Shown: positions 17,705-26,214, numbered from the stretch's first letter. The stretch is DNA of 64,000 nt from Marivirga lumbricoides (GCF_014636295.1 NZ_BMEC01000006.1:124001-188000); one strand, 5' to 3'. Notes: a model not told the origin generated them from the sequence alone. A program made the numbers and translations.

Positions 17705-19102
17705 ATGAAAAAACAAGTTTTAAATGGCGTAAAATTACTTGTATTCTGCATCTTATTAAGCTGCAACGACAGGGAAGCAATTCAAGCACCTGTCTCTGAC
17801 AGAATTGCTACTGATCCTTACTATAATGACTCTATCAGTAATACTAATTCGCAACAAAGAAACCCGGGACCAGGAGGTGGAGTAATGATGCAGGCCTTCT
17901 ACTGGGATGTACCCGCTGGTGGAAATTGGTATAATACTGTAAAAAGTAAGCTTGCCTCCTGGGATGCAGCAGGAATATCGGCCATTTGGCTTCCACCTGT
18001 TTCGAAGGCTATGAATGGCCCCTACTCAATGGGATACGACCCTTCTGATTACTTCGACTTAGGAGAATACAATCAAAACGGTTCTGTTGAGACTCGTTTC
18101 GGTTCAAAAGCAGAGCTTATAAGCTTAATAAATACTGCTCACAATTATGATATTCAGGTGTATGCAGATATCGTGTTAAATCATAATAGCGGAGGACAAT
18201 CTGAAAGTAATCCATTTACAGGAACAAGTACTTATACAGATTTCAATCCGGCCTCAGGAAAGTTCTACCGGTCAGCAAGTGATTTTCACCCTAATAACAT
18301 TGTAGGTTATGATGAAGGTGTTTTCGGGGGCTTTCCGGATCTAAGCCATTCAGTCCCTTACGTACAGGATTGGCTTTGGAATAGAAGTGATGGTGTTGGT
18401 AAGTATTACAAAAATGTAATTGGGTTTGATGGATGGCGCTTCGACTATGTGAAAGGTTTTGGAGGATGGGTAGTCCGTGAATGGAATAATAATGTTGGGG
18501 GCTTTTCAGTAGGTGAATACTGGGATGGGAATGCGCAGAAATTGCAGGACTGGGTAAACAGCACAAACCGCACATCTTCAGCATTTGACTTCGCTTGCTA
18601 TTATAAAATGGAAGAAGCTTTTGACGGTAATGACCTCACTAAATTAAATGGTGATATGCTATGGAAGAGGGATGCACAAAAGGCAGTTACTTTCGTTGCG
18701 AATCATGACACGGATGAGATTTACGATAAAATGCACGCTTATGCCTATATATTCACTCATGAAGGCTATCCTACACTTTTCTATAAAGATTACGAAGAAT
18801 GGCTGGACAAAAATAAACTAAATAACCTCATCTGGATTCATAGAAATCTGGCTACAGGCAATACAAGTATTTTGTATGCAGACAATGATGAATACATTGC
18901 CAGAAGAAATGGCAGCCCTGGCGTTGTAGTGTATTTAAATGATTCCAATCAATGGACGGAAAGATGGATTCAAACCAACTGGAGCAATACTATAATAAAG
19001 GACTACACAGGTAATTCTAATTGGGAACCCACTACGCAGGGAGATCAATGGGTGAAGATTCAATGCCCTCCCAACAGTTATTCAATTTGGTCGGTTAAGT
19101 AA
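17705..19102 (+). CDS. Secreted alpha-amylase, GH13 (archaeal subfamily 7-like), lipoprotein
   Basis: A 465-residue endo-alpha-1,4-glucanase. The lipoprotein signal ends in LLSCND. GH13 regions are clear: DIVLNHN (region I), GFDGWRFDYVKGF (region II, Asp nucleophile), VGEYWDG (region III, acid/base Glu) and FVANHDTDE (region IV). Long stretches such as MQAFYWDVPAGGNWY and YSMGYDPSDYFDLGEY are, from memory, very close to extracellular amylases of Pyrococcus and Thermococcus (GH13_7), and the protein ends with the short C-terminal beta domain of that group. It is a single gene with its own operators and terminator and is not beside other starch genes. Confidence 0.93.
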   Translation: MKKQVLNGVKLLVFCILLSCNDREAIQAPVSDRIATDPYYNDSISNTNSQQRNPGPGGGVMMQAFYWDVPAGGNWYNTVKSKLASWDAAGISAIWLPPVSKAMNGPYSMGYDPSDYFDLGEYNQNGSVETRFGSKAELISLINTAHNYDIQVYADIVLNHNSGGQSESNPFTGTSTYTDFNPASGKFYRSASDFHPNNIVGYDEGVFGGFPDLSHSVPYVQDWLWNRSDGVGKYYKNVIGFDGWRFDYVKGFGGWVVREWNNNVGGFSVGEYWDGNAQKLQDWVNSTNRTSSAFDFACYYKMEEAFDGNDLTKLNGDMLWKRDAQKAVTFVANHDTDEIYDKMHAYAYIFTHEGYPTLFYKDYEEWLDKNKLNNLIWIHRNLATGNTSILYADNDEYIARRNGSPGVVVYLNDSNQWTERWIQTNWSNTIIKDYTGNSNWEPTTQGDQWVKIQCPPNSYSIWSVK

Positions 19103-19119
19103 TATCATAGTTAAAACTT

Positions 19120-19158
19120 ATGCTATCCTATATTGAGTTATTTGGTTTAGGATAGCAT
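19120..19158. terminator. Terminator after the amylase
   Basis: A perfect 11-bp stem, ATGCTATCCTA with TAGGATAGCAT, with a 17-nt loop, 18 bp after the amylase stop and followed by TTATT. It also lies at the end of the small minus-strand ORF, so it may be bidirectional. Confidence 0.75.
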
Positions 19159-19175
19159 TTATTCTAAAATAAATA

Positions 19176-19310
19176 CTAATAAGCTAAAAGGCTTGACAAC
19201 CACCCTTTAGTTATCTTGCTTGTATTATTGTTTTTATAATTAGTTTCACTAAAAACAATAGTTGAGGCCACAAATAGCAGTAATAAAAGCAACGCAAAAA
19301 ATTTCTTCAT
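19176..19310 (-). CDS. Possible 44-residue exported peptide
   Basis: A short frame starting MKKFFALLLLLLFVASTIVF, a textbook signal-peptide core, followed by about 24 polar residues ending LSSLLAY. No lipobox and no family recognised. It is convergent with the amylase and lies at the edge of the accessory region. It could be a real secreted peptide or the remnant of a longer exported protein; the signal-like composition is the only support. Confidence 0.35.
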   Translation of the reverse strand: MKKFFALLLLLLFVASTIVFSETNYKNNNTSKITKGWLSSLLAY

Positions 19311-19389
19311 GATAGTAAAATTAAGTTGACTATTATCAGACCCAGTTTTGTTTAAAAGGGTTGGAAGAGAAAATAAAATAAATTAAAAA

Positions 19390-19425
19390 GAGGCTGTCTC
19401 AAAAGTTAAATATTGTGACAGCCTC
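19390..19425. repeat. Hairpin with insertion-sequence-like end motif
   Basis: GAGGCTGTC pairs with GACAGCCTC, and the left arm reads AGAGGCTGTCTCAAAAG, a string often seen at insertion-sequence ends and terminators in Bacteroidota (from memory). No transposase is nearby. It marks the left border of the accessory region. Confidence 0.4.
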
Positions 19426-19518
19426 TGATTTCTTACTGCTTAAAAATCGGCTAGTTTTGCTTTATATCCATACCCTATCCAAACCATAATGTAAGCCAGA
19501 TTTAGTTTGCTGGCTTTC

Positions 19519-19581
19519 GCCTGTCAAAACCATTGTTCAGGGAGTTGAAGTCCTTGTCCCGCATGATGTATGGCAGTCAGG
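19519..19581 (-). pseudogene. RHS protein fragment
   Basis: On the minus strand the segment reads RDKDFNSLNNGFDR, matching LDKDFNYLNSGFDR in the 1959-residue RHS protein (DNA counterpart near 30693-30750). Only about 60 bp survive, so it is a relic of an RHS core now separated from any reading frame. Confidence 0.7.
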
Positions 19582-19583
19582 TT

Positions 19584-19614
19584 ATGGACACACTCGAAAC
19601 GCGTGCGCCAGCGG
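19584..19614. repeat. 31-bp GC-rich motif, copy 1
   Basis: One mismatch in 31 to the copy at 23681-23711. Its core is an inverted repeat around an AAA spacer (CACGCG-AAA-CGCGTG in the other copy). It directly adjoins an RHS fragment here, as it does at the second copy. Confidence 0.75.
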
Positions 19615-19657
19615 TGCAGAGAGCGAGTGGACCTTGGTATGGAGAGGACACGGACGA

Positions 19658-19698
19658 ACACCGTTTTTCCACTACCAGCCATAAGCTGGGAGCGTACC
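19658..19698. repeat. 41-bp repeat bordering toxin-antitoxin slot A
   Basis: Two mismatches in 41 to 27399-27439. It contains CCAGCCATAAGCTGG, a small hairpin. In both copies it lies a short distance (35 and 62 bp) beyond the stop codon of a ParE/RelE-type toxin gene. Confidence 0.8.
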
Positions 19699-19733
19699 CC
19701 GACCAGCTGGCGGGGTAAATCTTTGGAACGGGG

Positions 19734-20030
19734 TTATGATTTAAATTTCTTAGGACTCTTTCGATTGGCTCTAAAACTCACTACTTCTATGTAATCGTCC
19801 TGTATTCGATAGTAAAGACTGGTTTGCTTACTAAACACACATTTCCTTAGCCCTTTTTGTTTTCTGGAAGCAGGATAAATTTCAGGCATTCCACTAATAA
19901 TATCCAGTACTTCCTCTATCTTTTGATATACTTCTTTAGCTGATTTTTGACCGAACTTCTCCAAAATGTACTCCAATAATTTTATTTCTTCCTGCCTTGC
20001 ACGAAGTGAATAACGCACAGTAAGTGCCAC
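19734..20030 (-). CDS. ParE/RelE-superfamily toxin
   Basis: A 98-residue basic protein with the compact RelE/ParE fold pattern: an N-terminal beta strand, a helical pair (RARQEEIKLLEYILEKFGQK), then LRKCVFSKQTSLYYRIQDDYIEVVSFRAN and a basic tail. Members either cleave mRNA at the ribosome or inhibit gyrase; which applies here is not readable. It shares one base with the upstream antitoxin gene, a standard type II operon. It differs clearly from the toxin at 27502, which sits in the equivalent slot. Confidence 0.8.
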   Translation of the reverse strand: MALTVRYSLRARQEEIKLLEYILEKFGQKSAKEVYQKIEEVLDIISGMPEIYPASRKQKGLRKCVFSKQTSLYYRIQDDYIEVVSFRANRKSPKKFKS

Positions 20031-20263
20031 TAGAAGTTAAAACGGTTTCTGATGTCTTCCCTTACAGATTCATGGGATACATGCTTTCCGTTATCTAACT
20101 GCTCCAACCCGTCATTTATCGCTGCCTTATCTTCAAGACTCAGTTCATCCCAAAAATCAACCTCTTCTTGTTCAAAAACTTCCTTTATACGCTCTAGCAC
20201 TTTTTCTTTCTTAGTGTTTAACAGCAGTTGCATCAACTCAAGTTTTGTAGCTTGTATGTCCAT
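20030..20263 (-). CDS. Antitoxin of the ParE/RelE pair
   Basis: A 77-residue acidic partner starting MDIQATKLELMQLLL. An upstream in-frame ATG at 20320 exists, but MDIQ matches the start of the second antitoxin (MDIQSVKIDLI), so I prefer 20263. The middle is rich in Glu and Asp, and the end has NDGLEQLDNGKHVSHESVREDIRN, the segment that usually wraps the toxin. It probably autoregulates, but no operator is clear. Confidence 0.75.
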   Translation of the reverse strand: MDIQATKLELMQLLLNTKKEKVLERIKEVFEQEEVDFWDELSLEDKAAINDGLEQLDNGKHVSHESVREDIRNRFNF

Positions 20264-20330
20264 GTTTTTTAAGTTTGCTTTTCGTAAAGATAACATTTTC
20301 ATTTTGTATTTTAGTTTCATTTATTGATTT

Positions 20331-20522
20331 TCACCCCAACGGATGGAACTGTTGTACTTCTTCTTTCAAGCCTTCCATATCATTCTGTAAATAGCTTTCT
20401 GTACTGAAGATATGCATGTGTCCTGCCATACATTGCACTTCCCTGATGTTGTATTGTTTCAACCATAAAGTGTTCACACTTGCCCTGAACTGGTGTGCAC
20501 TCTGCAACAAAGGTTGCTGTTT
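20331..20522 (-). pseudogene. Tyrosine recombinase C-terminal remnant, copy A
   Basis: After an in-frame TAG the frame reads LQSAHQFRASVNTLWLK, then MAGHMHIFSTESYLQND, and ends FHPLG. This carries the HxxR box (HQFR), the later GH of box II, and the tyrosine nucleophile (ESYLQND) of a tyrosine recombinase. Everything upstream of the HxxR box is missing, so it cannot be active. Confidence 0.75.
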
Positions 20523-20646
20523 CTATAACCGCTTAACGATCCTTTAATGCATCCCTGTGTCTTTTTATTACTTATTTTCTTTTCCTTTTATGATAGCATT
20601 AATTCCAAGTTTGCACAAAAAGATATTGTAAAGGCTGGAAGGTAGA

Positions 20647-21023
20647 TTGACTATCGTTCTATTTAACTTATTACAGCATTAAGGGATAAATCTAATATTG
20701 AGTTGTTTGGTAAGTTCTATAAAGTTCCCCTTCTCGTTTTAATCCTACATTTTACCCTCACTATCATCACGGCCATGATCGGGCAAAACCCGCTCTATTT
20801 TGCTTATGGGTTTGTAGCTCTTATCCAGCTTACTTTCTATTTAACACATAAAAAAAGAATGATTGGAGATATTAAACTCCTTTTCAAAAGCGTGTTTAAA
20901 TTTGCTCTCTTGGTTGGTGCGTGTTTACTCCTATTATAGTTCTTTAGCCTCTTCACTTCTGAACCTATTATTTAAACTTTACCGATTCTGTTTGTGTCCC
21001 ATTCCCAATCGATCCTCAATTAA
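20647..21023 (+). pseudogene. Broken small membrane protein, copy A
   Basis: Counterpart of 28409-28786. It has a 1-bp loss in an early T run (CATTAAGG against CATTTAAGG) and two stops (TGG to TAG after LLLL, then CAA to TAA). The remainder still reads FGKFYKVPLLVLILHF and HKKRMIGDIKLLFKSVFKF. Confidence 0.65.
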
Positions 21024-21025
21024 AA

Positions 21026-21262
21026 ATGCTGGGGATCAAAAACAATTTTTTAGGGATCATAGTTGCTACTATAATTCTCAGCATGGTGGTCATATTACTT
21101 ATTGAATGGATATTGCTTCACGCAACTATGCAAATAACAATTTCTTTCTCTAAATTCTATGCTCTTTTATGCCTTAGGCTCAACAGTGCGCAGCCATTAA
21201 AACCTGCTTTTATACTATTCATTTACTTCCTATCAATTTCTTATGATTTTTTGTACTTCTGA
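21026..21262 (+). CDS. Small membrane-protein frame in tail copy A
   Basis: A 78-residue frame starting MLGIKNNFLGIIVATIIL with one clear hydrophobic helix. Its first ~61 residues match the frame at 28789 and the last ~17 do not, because the repeat ends there. The 3' end overlaps the immunity gene on the other strand. Probably a remnant rather than a working gene. Confidence 0.25.
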   Translation: MLGIKNNFLGIIVATIILSMVVILLIEWILLHATMQITISFSKFYALLCLRLNSAQPLKPAFILFIYFLSISYDFLYF

Positions 21263-21760
21263 TGAATGGAGTTTATTTAAAAACCAACCTTTCTTTCTTA
21301 ACGCTTCTTCGACATCAACTAAATTATTAATAACAAATATTTTTGCAGGCGGTGTTTCATATAGCAGCTCTTCATTAGAACCATACTTTTTTGTATTTCC
21401 AATTGCTCCTTCTCCAAAAGCATACACCTTTGTTCTATCATTAACTTTAGATAATGAATCTTGTTCTTGAACAATAATAAACGGGATTTCTTCTCTATTA
21501 CCTAATGAATCTACATAAAAGAACTGATGTTTTTGAAGACCATAATTTGATTCAAATTGCGTTTTTAAAACACCACTTTCAGGAACCCTATAAATTCGTT
21601 TTCCATTCTCATATTCTTTGGGTTCTCCTTCAGATTGGTTAAAAATTATTAAAACAGGCCCTTCATAGCCTTTAGGAATTAATCGTATGGAATCTTCCCC
21701 ATCTTCAACACAACTAAAAAATAAACACCCTAATATTAAAGTTAAAATTAAGTTTTTCAT
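21233..21760 (-). CDS. Lipoprotein, candidate immunity protein for the RHS module upstream
   Basis: A 175-residue lipoprotein (signal ending LFFSC, Cys about 17). The segment IPKGYEGPVLIIFNQSEGE resembles the start of the DUF6843 immunity-like domain (from memory). It starts 5 bp after the stop of the RHS module at 21766, the usual toxin-then-immunity order. Its lipid anchor would place it in the envelope, where it could block an incoming tip toxin. No catalytic motif is seen. Confidence 0.65.
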   Translation of the reverse strand: MKNLILTLILGCLFFSCVEDGEDSIRLIPKGYEGPVLIIFNQSEGEPKEYENGKRIYRVPESGVLKTQFESNYGLQKHQFFYVDSLGNREEIPFIIVQEQDSLSKVNDRTKVYAFGEGAIGNTKKYGSNEELLYETPPAKIFVINNLVDVEEALRKKGWFLNKLHSSEVQKIIRN

Positions 21761-21765
21761 ATCAT

Positions 21766-23690
21766 CTAATTTTGACCTCCAAATAATTGATTATAATAAT
21801 CTCCATACTTTTCTCTAAATTCATCAACACTTAAACTTTCAAAATTCTTGTTCCATTCATCAATAGAAATAGTTTTATCTCCAGCTTGTATTCCTTGAAA
21901 AATACCATCACTATTTGTTAGAATGGAAAGGTTAATATTCATCATCATAGGACTATCACCATTTCCTGGCAAATGAGTAAACATTCCTGTCTGTACACTA
22001 GTTGCCGTAGCGAATGCTCCAAGGAAAATAGTATTTCCATTAGCATCCTCCACATAAGCCTCTGCATTTGGAAAAGCATCTCCAGTTATATTGCCGCTAA
22101 TATTAAGTAGTTGGTTTCCTCCATCTAATTGAGAGACTTCCACATTTAACCCTGAATGAATATCAATATCAGGTGTAATAGAGCTCGAATCAATTGAATG
22201 TAGTGGCATACCTGGAGCTATAGGAGCTACTAATAAAGCTGCATTACTGCCATATAAATGTGTATTTATTCCACCAGAAGAAGCAGCTAAATCATCAACA
22301 TATCCTCTTGAATAACCCATTGCACCATAAGAACTATGACTAAATGTTCCTTCAGCTGTTGAGTTAAACTGGTTAGGATTATCTGTATCGTAGAATGTTC
22401 TTTGATGTAACCTAGATTTTGCACTATTATTTGCGCTAAATCCTCTATTATCTCCAGCAAATTGATTGTATAAAACAAAACGCTTTGTTGGAACAAAACT
22501 TCTAACGTGTATAATAATTGGGAACATTCCATCTGGGTCAACAAAAAGCATTGGATTATTAAATGCGTAGTTATATGTTGATTGAGAATACATCTTTTCA
22601 GCCATTGGGTCGATATTAAACCACCTGCCTAGTGCTGCGTCATACATCCTTGCACCAAAGTCAAGCCAGCCTAAGCCTAAATCAGTGATGGACTCTTTAC
22701 CATTGTAGGTATAACGCTGCTCTTTAGTAAGTTCCCTTTGATAGCTGTAGTGTTGCGACATCCCAAAGGGGTAATAGCTCTCTTCCTGTATAACGGCAGA
22801 GTGCTTGTGTGTAACATTCACATCATCAAAATAAGCAATATTGGCTTGCTCTTCTTCATTACTTACATAAATAAGCATATAGCCTTCCTTCGGTACTACA
22901 ACCTCCAGGTTTAATTCCTCAAATCCTGTTGTGGCTGCAGAGGAAGACCTTGCAAAGCTGGCTGTAATGAAGTTCATGTCTTTATCAAAATACAGCATGT
23001 TCAGGTAGAGCTTAGGCGTGGCATCGCTATCGTCTTTATCCATCAGTCCGCCTGTACCTACCTCTGGGTAAAGTGATTCTGAAAAGCTATTCAGGTTGCC
23101 TTCCAAACCTATAGGCGTATTGGCAAAGGCTCCTGCAAAGCCCTGTGCCAGCATGGTAAACAAGTTGTTGATATTTCCTCCGGTGCCTGCCAGTTCGCGC
23201 ACGTAAGCCTTGGCATTTACGGTATCTCCCGGGTAAACTTTTAAGCTTTTAGCCAATCCTATTAATTGGTTATCAGTTGAGCTTAGCCTGCTGCTATAAG
23301 TTCCTGTTCTGGAATAGCTCATATCCCTGTTCTGCTCATCATAATTATCAAAATAAGCTTCCGGCACAGAAGCTGTCCCAAAGCTTGTTGTATAAACCTC
23401 TTCTTTAGGTTGGGTGGTAAAGGTGGTGCGATGCCCAGATGGTCTTTCACTTTCTGCAGCTGGTTGGAATTGTCATAGGCATATTGAAGGTTATCCATAT
23501 CACCACAAATGGCATCTTTTCGGGTAAGTCCTAGTATATTCCCATTAAAATCATATCCTGAAACACTCATTCTAAAGTTAGGGCTTTGGTTAAAGGCAGT
23601 CACTTTCTCGTACGGCTGTGCTCCTAAAATACGGTTTAATTTGTCATAATCAAAGCCATAGCCGGGTTGGTTGGTAGGCAATGGACACAC
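21766..23690 (-). pseudogene. Orphan RHS C-terminal module with frameshift and unknown tip domain
   Basis: Two frames make one RHS module: 23690-23319 and 23367-21766. The break is near 23430, where KDHLGNVRTTF of the relatives becomes DHLGIAPPLPP by loss of four bases; reading across the shift restores TTFTTQPKEEVYTTSF. The core has the RHS-associated block (RYTYNGKES, ARMYDAALGRWFNIDPMAEK, YNYAFNNPMLFVDPDGM). After PDGM comes a ~260-residue tip with FVPTKRFVLYNQFAGDNRGFS and a glycine-rich beta region; the function is unknown to me. About 120 core residues between NQLQKV and KDHLG are also missing. If translation starts inside the core, the tip could still be made from 23367. Confidence 0.75.
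22800..23336. repeat. RHS core direct repeat, copy 1
   Basis: About 537 bp nearly identical to 25206-25742. Both encode the stretch from NRDMSYSRTGTYSSRL to DDVNVTHKHS. It is long enough to support homologous recombination between RHS modules. Confidence 0.85.
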
Positions 23691-23711
23691 GCGAAACGCG
23701 TGCGCCAGCGG
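23681..23711. repeat. 31-bp GC-rich motif, copy 2
   Basis: Contains CACGCG-AAA-CGCGTG, a perfect 6-bp inverted repeat, then CGCCAGCGG. It is the junction between two RHS fragments that are in the wrong order relative to the intact gene. Confidence 0.75.
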
Positions 23712-23767
23712 GGATCATTTTCCATGATCATGGCTCCGATATAATCTGTAGTTTTTATCAAGTTACT
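23712..23767 (-). pseudogene. RHS fragment upstream of the broken module
   Basis: The minus strand reads NLIKTTDYIGAMIMEND, matching LIKATDYIGSLILEND of the 1959-residue RHS protein (near 31268-31315). In the intact protein this piece lies after the YGYAYDPLNRIL region; here it lies before the equivalent YGFDYDKLNRIL, so the order is scrambled. Confidence 0.7.
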
Positions 23768-23786
23768 AAAATAGTCAAATCATGAA

Positions 23787-24182
23787 TTAATTAGAGTAAG
23801 ATTTGACTTTGACTAAATGACATTCTTTAGTAAACCCAGATTCATCAGCTTTTAATAGTTTATTATTTTTCACTAAATAAACATCTACATTATATGCTGA
23901 TGTATATTTTATTTTTGGCAAATAATCAGAATTTAAAGAATCACTGAATTCAGGAGAGTCAAGAATAAGCTTTCTATTCACTACTTTCCAATTTCCAGTT
24001 ATAAGATTTTCAACATATGGCCTAGCATAACTAAATGTACTATCAGAATTAACTTTTAAAACAATAGAGGCTTGATTACCATATAAGGCACATGAGCTAT
24101 TATATTGCCCTATTATATTCTTCTTTTGGATTGAACATGAAAAAAGAACAACAATTGTTAATATTAAGATTAATTTCTTCAT
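23787..24182 (-). CDS. Lipoprotein, candidate immunity protein for the metallopeptidase-tip RHS module
   Basis: A 131-residue lipoprotein (signal ending VVLFSC, Cys about 16). The rest is beta-strand rich (lipocalin-like spacing: IIGQYNSSCALYGNQ, TFSYARPYVENLITGNWKVVN). It shares one base with the RHS gene upstream, so the two are coupled. No family recognised; the immunity role is inferred from position. Confidence 0.65.
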   Translation of the reverse strand: MKKLILILTIVVLFSCSIQKKNIIGQYNSSCALYGNQASIVLKVNSDSTFSYARPYVENLITGNWKVVNRKLILDSPEFSDSLNSDYLPKIKYTSAYNVDVYLVKNNKLLKADESGFTKECHLVKVKSYSN

Positions 24183-25984
24183 TATCTCTGTTTATAATAT
24201 GTTTTTCCATTAATTCTAAATGCATGCCCTGTCCCGTTTGCAATTGATTGAAATGTAGTTCTCTGTTTACTATCTGGTAAGCTCATTTTCAACAACATTC
24301 CCACATTTGGGTGAGTTGTTGCATCAACAGGTCCTGTTGCAACTCCAGAATACCTAGCTGGTAAAGAAGATACACTATTATACGACTTTCCATTGAACAA
24401 AGCTCCCCATTGATTATATGCATTAAGTTCATCATGTTGATCATATAAAAAATTCTGAAATGGATTTTGATTTCCTAGTTCTGGACCTACGCTGTATTTC
24501 CCAGTTTCGAATTGATATGCGTGCTGCAACTCATGAGCAATAAAAGATGAGCCAGCAGAACTTGGTAGAGTAATAGAAAATACACCAGTAGAAAAATCAA
24601 ATCCAGCTCCCCCAACTTCAGTTCCTGTACCAGCTACTGCACCAGGCTCATTTAGTGAATTACTAGTTTGAATATCATAAACTTGATCAGAAGCCCCTAA
24701 CTCTCCGATACCAGATGCAACTGATAAATAACCCTCTACTTTACCTCTTAAATCACCAATTTGATTTTGTAGACGTTCTTTCTTTCTATCGCTTAAGCTT
24801 TTACCTCTACTATTTACACCAGACAGAAGCTGTTGTAATTTCCCATCAATTTTGTTAGTCAAATCGTCAACTCTAGAATCTAAGTCGTCTAATAACTGCT
24901 TAACATATACCCATGCAGAATTTGTAAATTCATTACCATCTATATCTATATTTCTGACAGGATTATTGCCAGCATAGTGATATGGAGAATAAGAATAGTA
25001 TTTTTCAGCCATATTGTCGATTGCCGACCAACGTGCAATTGTAGGATCAAAAAACCTCCATCCATAATCAATCATTCCTAGTCCAAAATCGCTTATCTCT
25101 TCCTTTCCATTGTATTTAAATGCTTGCCTCTTGGTATAATTCCTCTGATAACTCACAGAATGCTCTAACCCGAAAAGGTAGTACGAATTTTCCTGCACCA
25201 CTTTAGAGTGCTTGTGGGTAACATTCACATCATCAAAATAAGCAATATTGGCTTGCTCTTCTTCATTACTTACATAAATAAGCATATAGCCTTCCTTCGG
25301 TACTACAACCTCCAGGTTTAACTCCTCAAATCCTGTTGTGGCTGCAGAGGAAGACCTTGCAAAGCTGGCTGTAATGAAGTTCATATCTTTATCAAAATAA
25401 AGCATATTCAGGTACAGCTTAGGCGTGGCATCGCTATCGTCTTTGTTCATCAGTCCGCCTGTACCTACCTCTGGGTAAAGTGATTCTGAAAAGCTATTCA
25501 GGTTACCTTCCAAACCTATAGGCGTATTGGCAAAGGCTCCTGCAAAGCCCTGTGCCAGCATGGTAAACAGGTTGTTGATATTTCCTCCGGTGCCTGCCAG
25601 TTCGCGCACATAAGCTGTGGCATTTACGGTATCTCCCGGATATACTTTTAAGCTTTTTGCCAATCCTATTAACTGGTTATCAGTTGAGCTTAGCCTGCTG
25701 CTGTAAGTTCCTGTTCTGGCATAGCTCACATCTCTGTTTTGCTTTGCATAATTATCAAACAAAGGCTGCTCTACCGTTTCAAAGCTAGTTTCAAATACTT
25801 CTGTTTCAGGCTTGGTGGTAAAAGTAGTCCGCACATTGCCTAAATGGTCTTTTAGGTGGTACTCATAGTCCTTTAAGCACATTTTTAGCGCTTTTCCGCT
25901 TTTTTCCAGGGCTTCCCCTGCCAAAATCAGCTTTTTTTCTATGCCTGTCCCTCCCGGTCGATATGGTATTTTTAAACAGCCCAA
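24182..25984 (-). CDS. Orphan RHS core with zincin metallopeptidase tip
   Basis: A 600-residue protein beginning MGCLKIPYRPGG, the start typical of short Bacteroidota RHS-core proteins. The core includes YHLKDHLGNVRTTF, FKYNGKEEISDFGLG, RFFDPTIARWSAIDNMAEK and YHYAGNNPVRNIDIDG (ending about 350). The tip has a helical linker and then IAHELQHAYQFE (His484, Glu485, His488) and DQHDELNAYNQW (Glu about 519), an HExxH...E zincin zinc site. No signal peptide is visible, so it may be a silent spare tip that works only after recombination onto the long RHS gene. The downstream immunity gene overlaps by 1 bp. Confidence 0.85.
   Translation of the reverse strand: MGCLKIPYRPGGTGIEKKLILAGEALEKSGKALKMCLKDYEYHLKDHLGNVRTTFTTKPETEVFETSFETVEQPLFDNYAKQNRDVSYARTGTYSSRLSSTDNQLIGLAKSLKVYPGDTVNATAYVRELAGTGGNINNLFTMLAQGFAGAFANTPIGLEGNLNSFSESLYPEVGTGGLMNKDDSDATPKLYLNMLYFDKDMNFITASFARSSSAATTGFEELNLEVVVPKEGYMLIYVSNEEEQANIAYFDDVNVTHKHSKVVQENSYYLFGLEHSVSYQRNYTKRQAFKYNGKEEISDFGLGMIDYGWRFFDPTIARWSAIDNMAEKYYSYSPYHYAGNNPVRNIDIDGNEFTNSAWVYVKQLLDDLDSRVDDLTNKIDGKLQQLLSGVNSRGKSLSDRKKERLQNQIGDLRGKVEGYLSVASGIGELGASDQVYDIQTSNSLNEPGAVAGTGTEVGGAGFDFSTGVFSITLPSSAGSSFIAHELQHAYQFETGKYSVGPELGNQNPFQNFLYDQHDELNAYNQWGALFNGKSYNSVSSLPARYSGVATGPVDATTHPNVGMLLKMSLPDSKQRTTFQSIANGTGHAFRINGKTYYKQR
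25206..25742. repeat. RHS core direct repeat, copy 2
   Basis: Partner of 22800-23336, offset about 2.4 kb, same orientation. It lies inside the metallopeptidase-tip RHS gene. Confidence 0.85.
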
Positions 25985-26214
25985 TGCGCTTTCAAGATAC
26001 TAATTTTACTTGATATTCATAATGGGGATGGTCGCAGTTATAAGGTGTTCAGCACATGCATTCAGTCAGGCAGGGCAATAAAACCCGCCAAGCTGCTTGC
26101 CCTCTTTCATCCCTTAAGCTTGTCATGTTTTTTGCTTCCTGTCCCCTGCGGCACTTCCTTAAAATGCATAAGCTTCACCATGTGCCTGGCTCGCTGCGTT
26201 TTGCTCGGCAGCCG

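Larger units (their letters stand above)
20331..21209. repeat. Tail repeat, copy A (~880 bp)
   Basis: Nearly identical along its whole length to 28091-28972, in the same orientation. It contains an integrase C-terminal remnant on the minus strand and two small membrane-protein frames on the plus strand. Copy A carries more damage than copy B. It begins 68 bp upstream of an antitoxin start and ends next to an RHS immunity gene, as copy B does. Confidence 0.9.

Noticed and set aside
19390-19425. Intact insertion sequence
   Set aside because: The hairpin resembles an insertion-sequence end, but no transposase frame or matching second end is in the region.
19533-19794. Two short plus-strand frames
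   Set aside because: They cross an RHS relic, two repeats and the toxin gene on the other strand; they are shadows of these features.
20331-20522. Working integrase gene
   Set aside because: Only the C-terminal boxes remain after an in-frame stop; upstream DNA does not encode the rest in any frame that I could follow.
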